Of a stretch of DNA of 64,000 nt, positions 56,041 through 63,309 are shown in pieces. The notes beneath the pieces were generated by a model, which was not told the origin of the DNA, did no database searches, and saw nothing but the letters and a program-made list of their open reading frames with translations. Source of the DNA: Pseudomonas folii (GTDB taxonomy: Bacteria; Pseudomonadota; Gammaproteobacteria; Pseudomonadales; Pseudomonadaceae); assembly GCF_014357575.1 (NCBI RefSeq), contig NZ_JACONW010000004.1:25910-89909 (forward strand), in the 5' to 3' direction. Made by a program: the position numbers and the translations under genes. Numbering within the stretch: the first letter of the stretch is position 1; each line of letters opens with the position of its first letter.

Positions 56041-57353
56041 CTGAGCCCTTGTACTCCTGGGGTCGCTACCCGCGAACGGCGCAACACGGACATGCCTGTC
56101 CATGGATCGACGGCCTCACCGACCACATGCACAACGTCATCGATCGGCACCAGACCTGCCTGCCCTACGGTAACGGCCGCAGCTATGGCGACAGTTGCCT
56201 GGCTGCCAGTGATCAGGTGCTGCACATGCGCGCACTGGATCGCTTCATTCGCGCCGACTGGAACACCGGCACCATCCGCGTGGAAGCAGGTGTCACCCTG
56301 GCCGAAATCCTCGCAGCGGCCATCCCTAATGGCTGGTTTTTGCCCGTCACGCCCGGCACTCAATTCGCCACGGTTGGCGGTGCCATCGCCAATGACGTAC
56401 ACGGCAAGAATCATCACCTGCGTGGCACCTTCGGGAACCATGTCTTGCGTTTTGGCCTGTTGCGCCACGGCGAGACGGCGCGGATCTGTTCGCCGGTGGA
56501 AAATGCCCAACTGTTCGCCGCCAGTATTGGCGGTCTGGGACTGACCGGCGTGATCAACTGGGCCGACCTGCAACTGATGCGGGTACGCTCCAGCCAGATT
56601 GACAGCACGGTGGTGCGCTTCGCCAACCTGGCCGAATTTTTCAGTCTTAGCGCGGAACTGGATCACCAGCACGAATACAGCGTGGCCTGGGTCGACTGTC
56701 TGGCCAAAGGTGCCAATACCGGGCGCGGCGTATTCATCGTCGGTGATCATGCGCGCTACGGTTCGCTTGAGGTCGAGCGCGGCAGCCGCCTGAAAATGCC
56801 GCTGACGCCGCCCGTCTCGCTGATCAATAACCTGTCGCTTCGAGCTTTCAACTCGCTTTACTGGCGCGCACATCCAGGCAAGCGAACCGCAAAACGCAGT
56901 GCCTACGAGCCCTTCTTCTACCCGCTGGATCGCATCCTGCACTGGAACCGCATTTACGGCCGCCAAGGCTTTCAGCAGTACCAATGCGTGATTCCCGACG
57001 CCAACGCCGAAGCGGCCATGGCCGAGCTGCTCGGGGCTATCGCTGATTCAGGTCAGGGGTCTTTTCTCGCGGTGCTCAAACGCTGCGGCGACATCGCCTC
57101 GCCCGGTTTGCTGTCGTTCCCCCTGCCCGGCACCTCGCTGGCACTGGATTTCCCCAACAGCAGTGATTTGCAGCACGTCCTGTTCCCGCGTCTGGACGCC
57201 ATTGTCCGCTCCGCGGGCGGCCGCCTGTATCCGGCCAAGGACGCTCACATGAGTGGCAGTGATTTCCGTCAGGCATACCCCGCCTGGGAGCATCTGGAAG
57301 CACTGCGCGATCCCTCCCTGATGTCGCGCTTCTGGAAACGAGTGATTTTATGA
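56037..57353 (+). CDS. DprE1-like FAD-dependent sugar-lipid oxidase
   Basis: The 438-residue VAO-type flavoprotein has GNGRSYGDSC (45-54), TVGGAIANDVHGKNHH (112-127) and the C-terminal RLYPAKDAH with Lys401. These match DprE1, the oxidase that converts polyprenyl-phosphoryl-D-ribose to the 2-keto form; DprE1's HGKNHH segment and catalytic Lys are conserved. The residue equivalent to the benzothiazinone-reactive Cys387 of M. tuberculosis appears to be Ala369. It lacks a signal peptide, so like DprE1 it may associate with the membrane from either side. It lies between the UbiA fusion and the DprE2-like reductase. Confidence 0.85.
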   Translation: MTEPLYSWGRYPRTAQHGHACPWIDGLTDHMHNVIDRHQTCLPYGNGRSYGDSCLAASDQVLHMRALDRFIRADWNTGTIRVEAGVTLAEILAAAIPNGWFLPVTPGTQFATVGGAIANDVHGKNHHLRGTFGNHVLRFGLLRHGETARICSPVENAQLFAASIGGLGLTGVINWADLQLMRVRSSQIDSTVVRFANLAEFFSLSAELDHQHEYSVAWVDCLAKGANTGRGVFIVGDHARYGSLEVERGSRLKMPLTPPVSLINNLSLRAFNSLYWRAHPGKRTAKRSAYEPFFYPLDRILHWNRIYGRQGFQQYQCVIPDANAEAAMAELLGAIADSGQGSFLAVLKRCGDIASPGLLSFPLPGTSLALDFPNSSDLQHVLFPRLDAIVRSAGGRLYPAKDAHMSGSDFRQAYPAWEHLEALRDPSLMSRFWKRVIL

Positions 57354-57366
57354 AACGAGGCCTCTT

Positions 57367-58107
57367 ATGAAACGAGTGTTGATCATCGGCGCTACCTCGG
57401 CCATCGCCACCGCCTGCGCACGACTGTGGGCCAGTGAAGGCAGCGAGTTCTTTCTGGTGGCACGTAACGGCGACAAGCTGGAGCAGACCGCCGCCGACCT
57501 CAAGGGCCGTGGCGCGAGAGCGATAAACCTGCACGAGATGGACGCGACGGATATCGCGGCCCATCCATCCATGCTGCACAGTTGTTTGCTGGCGCTGGGA
57601 CAAATCGATGTTGCACTGATCGCCCATGGCACCCTGCCCGATCAAAAGGTCTGCGAGCAGGATGTGAGTGTCGCGTTGCAGGAGTTCGCCAATAACGGCA
57701 CTTCGGTGATAGCCCTGCTGACTTTGCTGGCCAATCAGTTCGAAACCCAGCGATGCGGCAGTCTGGCCGTCATCTCGTCAGTCGCAGGTGATCGCGGTCG
57801 GCCTTCCAATTATCTGTACGGTTCGGCCAAGGCGGCCGTGTCCACGTTCAGCGAAGGTTTGCAGGCGCGTCTGTTCAAGGTCGGCGTGCATGTATTGACG
57901 ATCAAGCCGGGATTTGTCGACACGCCCATGACCCAGGGCCTGTCGCTGCCCGCCGCACTCCTGGCGCAGCCGCAACAGGTGGCGGAGCGCATCGTCGCCG
58001 GCATCGCTCGCAAGGCACCGACCTTTTACACGCCAGGCTTTTGGGCGCTGATCATGCTGGTCATCCGCTCGATCCCGCAGCCGATATTCAAGAGGCTGAA
58101 CCTATGA
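57367..58107 (+). CDS. DprE2-like SDR (keto-sugar lipid reductase)
   Basis: The 246-residue SDR has a cofactor motif IIGATSAIATACARLW, the catalytic Ser in ISSVAGDRGRPSNY and the YGSAKAA pair, and a hydrophobic C-terminus (LIMLVIRSIPQPIFKRLNL) that could touch the membrane. In mycobacteria DprE2 uses NADH to reduce the DprE1 product to polyprenyl-phosphoryl-D-arabinose. Order and spacing (13 bp after DprE1, 4-bp overlap with the next gene) support this assignment, although SDR sequences alone are not specific. Confidence 0.82.
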   Translation: MKRVLIIGATSAIATACARLWASEGSEFFLVARNGDKLEQTAADLKGRGARAINLHEMDATDIAAHPSMLHSCLLALGQIDVALIAHGTLPDQKVCEQDVSVALQEFANNGTSVIALLTLLANQFETQRCGSLAVISSVAGDRGRPSNYLYGSAKAAVSTFSEGLQARLFKVGVHVLTIKPGFVDTPMTQGLSLPAALLAQPQQVAERIVAGIARKAPTFYTPGFWALIMLVIRSIPQPIFKRLNL

Positions 58108-59090
58108 ACGAAGCGCTGTTGCTCTCGGGCTGGCGTTATCGCGCGGTGGTGCTTTCGGTGGTGTTTTCCGCGCTGGGTTACCTGGGATTTTCTCTGTGGG
58201 GCGGCTGGGAAGCGGTCAGCAAAGCGGTGGGCGAAGTGGGTTTGATCGGCATTGCCATCGCGCTGCTGATGTCCGCCGCCAACTATGGCCTACGCTTTTT
58301 ACGCTGGCAGACCTACCTGAACGTACTTGGGCATCCTGTGCCCTGGCGGCCCAGCCTGAAGATTTATCTGGCAGGCTTCGCCCTGACCACTACGCCAGGC
58401 AAGGCCGGTGAAGCGCTGCGCGGGGTGTTGCTCAAGCGTTGGGGTGTGCCCTGGCCGCAAAGCTTCGCGGCGTTTTTCAGCGAGCGGTTGTCGGACCTAT
58501 TTGCAGTGGTCCTCCTGACCTTGTTTGGCCTGTCGCTGTACCCGGATTCGCGCCCCATGATCATCGTTGGAATGGCGTTGGTGGGTATCGGTTTGCTGGT
58601 GCTTTCCCAGCGTCGTCTGCTGGAGAGAATTGCCGCCGCGATACCTGAAGGAGGCGGAAAACTGCTCGGTCTTGGTCGCCATTTGCTGAACGTGTTGCTG
58701 GCGGCGCAGCACTGCCATCGCTTGAGTCTGCTACTGGTCGTCACCTCCCTCAGCGTCGTGGCCTGGAGCGCTGAAGCGCTGGCGTTTCACTGGATCCTCA
58801 CCTGGATGGGTGCCGACATCGAACTGACCTTCGCGGTGTTCGTCTATGCGCTGGCCATGCTCGCCGGGGCGATCAGCTTCATGCCGGGCGGGTTGGGCGG
58901 TGCCGAGGCGGTGATGGTCGGCCTGCTGGTCTGGAAAGGCATGTCCAGCGCCGACGCAATTGCCGCCACCGTGCTGATTCGCCTCGCGACACTGTGGTTT
59001 GCCGTGGCCATCGGCGCCGTGATGCTGCTGCAGCTAAAGTCTGGCGACGCGCAGGAACGTACCTCAATCGAGCAATCAACCCCGAATTAG
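58104..59090 (+). CDS. UPF0104/lysylphosphatidylglycerol-synthase-type membrane protein
   Basis: The 328-residue integral membrane protein has about eight helices and the family segment NYGLRFLRWQTYL early and the motif FMPGGLGGAEAVMVGLLV near residue 270. Relatives (AglD, the MprF flippase domain) take part in lipid-linked sugar or lipid translocation. In this operon it is the best candidate for moving the arabinosyl or ribosyl lipid to the periplasmic side, or for a related glycolipid step. It overlaps the SDR gene by 4 bp. Confidence 0.82.
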   Translation: MNEALLLSGWRYRAVVLSVVFSALGYLGFSLWGGWEAVSKAVGEVGLIGIAIALLMSAANYGLRFLRWQTYLNVLGHPVPWRPSLKIYLAGFALTTTPGKAGEALRGVLLKRWGVPWPQSFAAFFSERLSDLFAVVLLTLFGLSLYPDSRPMIIVGMALVGIGLLVLSQRRLLERIAAAIPEGGGKLLGLGRHLLNVLLAAQHCHRLSLLLVVTSLSVVAWSAEALAFHWILTWMGADIELTFAVFVYALAMLAGAISFMPGGLGGAEAVMVGLLVWKGMSSADAIAATVLIRLATLWFAVAIGAVMLLQLKSGDAQERTSIEQSTPN

Positions 59091-59105
59091 CACAGGAGCA
59101 ACGCG

Positions 59106-60539
59106 ATGGTTCAGGGCAGTCACCGTCAGTCTTCAAATGCAGTTGCGTTGTTATTGCTCTTTGGGGCCATAGCTGCCAGTTTTCTGGCCTCAAGCGGTCC
59201 GATACAGTGGATGGACAATGGCGTATTTCTCGCCGAGGCTTCTCAGGGGCATTACTTCAGTCAGTCTCTCGGTCCGCTGGATCATCCGCTCTACCAGTTC
59301 ATCAATACCCTGGTGTTCGACCTGTTCGGGCCTCACGTTCTGAGCCTTCTCAACTCCATTCTTCTGTTGCCGCTGGCATGGATCATCTACTCGCTGGCGG
59401 TAACTGTCGGCGCCAGTAAGCGTCAGGCGCTGTTGGCCGCCACGGCAACCATTCTGGCTCACGGGGTGTTCTGGGTATCGACCAAGGCTGAGGTTTACAT
59501 TCTCAATTCGCTGTTCGCGTTGCTCGCCTACCAGGTTCATCTGGACCAGAAATCGCGCTTTGGCGATCTGGGTAAATTGCTGATCATCGGTCTGCTGACC
59601 GGTCTCGGCGCGGCTATCCATCAACTGACGTTCGTGGTGCTGCTGCCGCTGTACTTGCAGTTGCTTTATCAGCACAAGCTGCGCACCGTGGTGACCATTC
59701 CGGGTTTTGTTCTAGGCTTTTCAGTGGCGTTTCCCGGCATCATCCACGACCTGCAATCGGGCATGAGCCTGTGGGACATTGCCCACCGCTACCTGACGGG
59801 TTCTTCAGTCCGTGCGCAAACGCCCAACTGGGAAGGCAGTCTGTTCCGCTTCGATGACATGTGGCACGAAAAGAACTCGGTGTTCATTCTGCTGTTATCC
59901 CTGATAGGCCCCCAGTTGCTGGGGCTGATTCTGTTTCCCAGGGACAACCGCTTGCGTTTGCTGTGGTGTGCAGCAGCGCTGAATTTTGTATTCGCCGTGT
60001 CTTACAACGTCACCGATCGCTTCACCTTTTTTCTGCCTGGCGTAGCGCTACTGTGCATCCTTGGCGTGATGAGCCTGAGCCGACTGCTGTCGACCGATTG
60101 CAGTCGTCAGCCGCTGCTGGACCTGTCAGTGCTCAGCTCGCCGTTCACTATTTTGCTGGTTTACTCGCTGTATGCGACGGGCGTTATTCGTTTGCCGGTG
60201 CACAGTGAATCGCTGCCGTTTCGTGACGACATCCATTACTTCATGGCACCTTATCTGCCGGATCGTTCGGCTGAACAGTTCGTCCGCGTGTATGAGCAAA
60301 CCGCCCCTCCCGGTGCACTGATCATCGCCGACTGGACACCCATGGGCGCCCTTCGCTCGGCTCAGGCCAGCGGTGCATTGCAAGGTCGTACGCTGGAAAT
60401 GTGCGAAGAAGTGAACGACATCAAAGTGTTTCTTGCAGGCCAAGGTGCATTCCTGACCCGGATGAGCTACTGCGCAATGATCGGCGAGCGCTTCGTGCTG
60501 GAGAACGCGCTGGTGGGGTATGCGTTGCAGAGTCGGTGA
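59106..60539 (+). CDS. GT-C-type membrane glycosyltransferase-like protein (DUF2723-like)
   Basis: The 477-residue polytopic protein has about 10 helices and an early acidic loop (WMDNGVFLAEASQG, about 36-49) of the kind that carries the catalytic Asp in GT-C enzymes, followed by VFWVSTKAEVYILN, a DUF2723-like signature. GT-C transferases use polyprenyl-phosphate sugars and glycosylate proteins, lipids or polysaccharides on the outer face of the inner membrane. It ends the operon (15-bp gap), followed by a hairpin-forming REPIN. It is the natural user of the lipid-linked furanose made by the upstream genes; the acceptor is unknown. Confidence 0.78.
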   Translation: MVQGSHRQSSNAVALLLLFGAIAASFLASSGPIQWMDNGVFLAEASQGHYFSQSLGPLDHPLYQFINTLVFDLFGPHVLSLLNSILLLPLAWIIYSLAVTVGASKRQALLAATATILAHGVFWVSTKAEVYILNSLFALLAYQVHLDQKSRFGDLGKLLIIGLLTGLGAAIHQLTFVVLLPLYLQLLYQHKLRTVVTIPGFVLGFSVAFPGIIHDLQSGMSLWDIAHRYLTGSSVRAQTPNWEGSLFRFDDMWHEKNSVFILLLSLIGPQLLGLILFPRDNRLRLLWCAAALNFVFAVSYNVTDRFTFFLPGVALLCILGVMSLSRLLSTDCSRQPLLDLSVLSSPFTILLVYSLYATGVIRLPVHSESLPFRDDIHYFMAPYLPDRSAEQFVRVYEQTAPPGALIIADWTPMGALRSAQASGALQGRTLEMCEEVNDIKVFLAGQGAFLTRMSYCAMIGERFVLENALVGYALQSR

Positions 60540-60566
60540 ATATATCAAGCTGGAATGCAATTTTTC

Positions 60567-60658
60567 ATGTGGGAGCGGTGCTTGCCCGCGATGGGAGCAC
60601 CGCAATTTTCACGTGAACCGCATCCAGCCTTATCGCGGGCAAGCACCGCTCCCACAGG
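60567..60658. repeat. REPIN, family E, intact copy
   Basis: ATGTGGGAGCGGTGCTTGCC and the opposing GGCAAGCACCGCTCCCACAG form a strong inverted repeat. Lying between the convergent stops of the GT-C and GH15 genes, it can end both transcripts. Confidence 0.9.
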
Positions 60659-60689
60659 GGAAAGCATTCCATTTTCTGGATCGCGGCCA

Positions 60690-62516
60690 TCAAGGCTGCC
60701 AAAGCGTCTTGGCGCCGTCGAGCTTACGGTCAAGGAAGCTCGCCGCGCTGATCAAGGCCAGGTGACTCAAAGCCTGTGGCGTGTTGCCCAAGTGGTGCCC
60801 ATGGCTGTCGAACTCTTCGGCGTAAAGCCCCACAGGGTTGGCATAGCGCAGCAGTTGTTCGAACTCCAGATGCGCCTGTTCAACACGCCCGGCACGGGCC
60901 AGGCATTCGACGTACCAGAATGAACAGGCGGTAAACGCTCCCTCCTCACCGGCCAGCCCGTCGTGATGGTCATCATCGTTGCGGTAGCGATAAACCATGC
61001 CATCGCGTACCAACGTGGCTTCGATGGCGTCCAGCGTGGCCAGCCAGCGCGGATCGCTGGCACCGACGAACCGCACCAATGGCATCAGCAACATCGATGC
61101 ATCAAGGTTGCGGCTGCCTTTGTGCTGCACGAAGTGACCGAGGTCAGCGTTCCAGAAGTTATTCCAGATGTCATCGTGGATGGCTTGACGCTCCTTGTCC
61201 CAGCGGTCGAAAGGCGCAGGCAAGGAACGCTTGAAGGCCAGACGCAAAGCGCGATCCAGTGCAACCCAGCACATCAAGCGGGAATGCAGAAAGTGTTGGT
61301 CGTCACCGCGCATTTCCCAGATACCGACGTCTTTGTCACGCCAATGCTCGCAGACGTAATCCACCTGCCGGGTCGCGTGTTTCCAGCCTTCGTAAGAAAT
61401 CGCTTCGCCATATTTGTTGGCCAGATACACGGCATCCATCAGCTCGCCGTAGATATCCAGCTGAGTCTGTTTGTACGCCTCGTTGCCGATGCGCACCGGC
61501 AAAGCGCCGCCGTAGCCGGTGAAATGCTCAAGGTGCTCTTCAGGCAACTCTTCACGGCCGTCGAGGCTGTACAGGATGCCAAGCTTGTTCGACTCTTCGA
61601 CACAATCACCCAGACGCCCGCGCACCCAGCGCATGAAGTCGTTGGCTTCATCGGTGTGGCCCAGCCGCATGAAGGCGTAAACCGTGAAGGAGGCATCACG
61701 AATCCAGCTGTAACGATAATCCCAGTTGCGCTCGCCGCCCGGTGTTTCCGGCAGGCCATACGTCGCAGCAGCAACAATGCCGCCGTGCTTGCGCGAGGTC
61801 AGCAGTTTGAGGGCCAGCGCCGAGCGGTTGACCATCTCCTGCCAGCGGCCGCGGTACGACGACTGATTGCTCCAGCGCCGCCAGAACGCCAGAGTGTCGG
61901 TGAAATATTGCTGGCATTGCCCGGCGCTGACCTGGGGATCGTCGACACCGCCAAGAATAAACTCCACGAACTCGCCCTTCTTCAGGGTGAACTCGGCAGT
62001 GGCTGCCTGCTCGTTGACCTGCATCGGCACGTTCGCTGACAGGCGCATGCCCGGCTGACCCGAGGCCTCGAAACAGACATCCTTGCCGTCCAGCTTCGCA
62101 ACCGTCTCAGCGCGGCTGTAATCCAGTCGTACACGGCACTGCATACGAATAGTCGCCGCGCCGTAGCGCAACTCGACTCGACGCACGACACGCGGCAGGT
62201 CATCAACGTTGTCGCCGATCGGCATCAGATCGGTGACTTCCACCACCGCGTCTTCATCGATCCAGCGGGTCTGCAACACGTTGGTGTCCGGCAGGTAAAG
62301 CTGCTGACGACGGGCATTGGGCAGATCCGGAGCCAGTTTGAAGATACCGGCTTTGTTGGTGTCCAGCAGCGCACTGAAAATCGACGGGCTGTCGAAGTCC
62401 GGCCAGCAACAGAAGTCGATGCTACCGGTATCGGCCACCAATGCGGCACTGCGCATGTCGCCGATAATGCCGTGGTTCTCAATTGCGTTTTGCGGTTCTT
62501 CCGGGAAGTCAGCCAT
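60690..62516 (-). CDS. Glycoside hydrolase family 15 protein (glucoamylase/trehalase-like)
   Basis: The 608-residue protein has an N-terminal beta-sandwich domain and a (alpha/alpha)6 barrel with GH15 pieces: NHGIIGDMRSAALVADTGSI at the start, NWDYRYSWIRDASF mid-chain, and CSFWYVECLARAG in the last quarter, near the catalytic glutamates. GH15 members cleave terminal alpha-glucosyl units of maltooligosaccharides or trehalose. It has no signal peptide, so it acts in the cytoplasm. It overlaps by 8 bp with the upstream SDR gene, which resembles glucose 1-dehydrogenase: glucose released could be oxidised at once. Confidence 0.88.
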   Translation of the reverse strand: MADFPEEPQNAIENHGIIGDMRSAALVADTGSIDFCCWPDFDSPSIFSALLDTNKAGIFKLAPDLPNARRQQLYLPDTNVLQTRWIDEDAVVEVTDLMPIGDNVDDLPRVVRRVELRYGAATIRMQCRVRLDYSRAETVAKLDGKDVCFEASGQPGMRLSANVPMQVNEQAATAEFTLKKGEFVEFILGGVDDPQVSAGQCQQYFTDTLAFWRRWSNQSSYRGRWQEMVNRSALALKLLTSRKHGGIVAAATYGLPETPGGERNWDYRYSWIRDASFTVYAFMRLGHTDEANDFMRWVRGRLGDCVEESNKLGILYSLDGREELPEEHLEHFTGYGGALPVRIGNEAYKQTQLDIYGELMDAVYLANKYGEAISYEGWKHATRQVDYVCEHWRDKDVGIWEMRGDDQHFLHSRLMCWVALDRALRLAFKRSLPAPFDRWDKERQAIHDDIWNNFWNADLGHFVQHKGSRNLDASMLLMPLVRFVGASDPRWLATLDAIEATLVRDGMVYRYRNDDDHHDGLAGEEGAFTACSFWYVECLARAGRVEQAHLEFEQLLRYANPVGLYAEEFDSHGHHLGNTPQALSHLALISAASFLDRKLDGAKTLWQP

Positions 62517-63309
62517 TGTCTCGAAACTCCGGATACAGGCTCATGCCGCCATCGATAAACAAGGTGGTGCCATGCACGTAATCGGACAAGTCCGAGGCCA
62601 GCCACACCACTGCATTCGCCACGTCTTCGGCTTCACCGACCCGGCCATAAGGAATGAGTTTCAGGAGCTTGGCTTCCTTGTCGCCCGCCATGGCGTCTTC
62701 GTTGATGGCGGTGCGAATCGCGCCAGGTGCGATGCTGTTGACGCGGATGCGTTGCTCCCCCACTTCCTGAGCAATGCTGCGCATCAGCAGATCGACTCCA
62801 CCTTTGGAAGCCGCGTAATTGGCGTGGCCTGCCCACGGAATCAGTTGGTGCACTGAGCTCATGTGAATGATCTTGCCCATGGCGCGGGACACGTCGGGGC
62901 GCATGCCTTGTTTGATGAACTGTCGCAGCGCGGCGCGAGCGCAGAGAAATTGACCGGTAAGGTTGACGTCGATGACTTTGTTCCAGTCTGCGAGGGTCAT
63001 GTCGACGATCGATGCGTCTTTTTGCAATCCGGAATTGGCCAGCAATATGTCGAGGTGGCCGAAGTGTTCAATGGTCTTGGCGAACAGGCGTTTGACGTCG
63101 TCTTCTTTCGAAACATCAGCGCCGATGGCAATTGCCCGGCCACCGGCGGCGATGATTTGTTCGGCAAGTTTTTCAGCGGGTTCGGCCTGGGAGTTGTAGT
63201 TGACGACCACCGCCGCCCCTGCCGCTGCCAACGCCTTGGCAGCCCCCGCGCCCAGGCCGGAACTGGCCCCGGTGACCAATGCGACTTGTTGTTCCAATGA
63301 AATATGCAT
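62509..63309 (-). CDS. SDR oxidoreductase, glucose 1-dehydrogenase-like
   Basis: The 266-residue classical SDR has the cofactor motif TGASSGLGAGAA, NSGLQ, the catalytic Ser in MSSVHQLIPW and the pair Tyr/Lys in NYAASKGG, with the loop IAPGAIRTAI. It resembles bacterial glucose 1-dehydrogenases (NAD(P)-dependent oxidation of glucose to gluconolactone). It is the first gene of a two-gene operon with the GH15 enzyme. SDRs of this group vary in substrate, so glucose is an inference strengthened by the neighbour. Confidence 0.86.
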   Translation of the reverse strand: MHISLEQQVALVTGASSGLGAGAAKALAAAGAAVVVNYNSQAEPAEKLAEQIIAAGGRAIAIGADVSKEDDVKRLFAKTIEHFGHLDILLANSGLQKDASIVDMTLADWNKVIDVNLTGQFLCARAALRQFIKQGMRPDVSRAMGKIIHMSSVHQLIPWAGHANYAASKGGVDLLMRSIAQEVGEQRIRVNSIAPGAIRTAINEDAMAGDKEAKLLKLIPYGRVGEAEDVANAVVWLASDLSDYVHGTTLFIDGGMSLYPEFRDNG

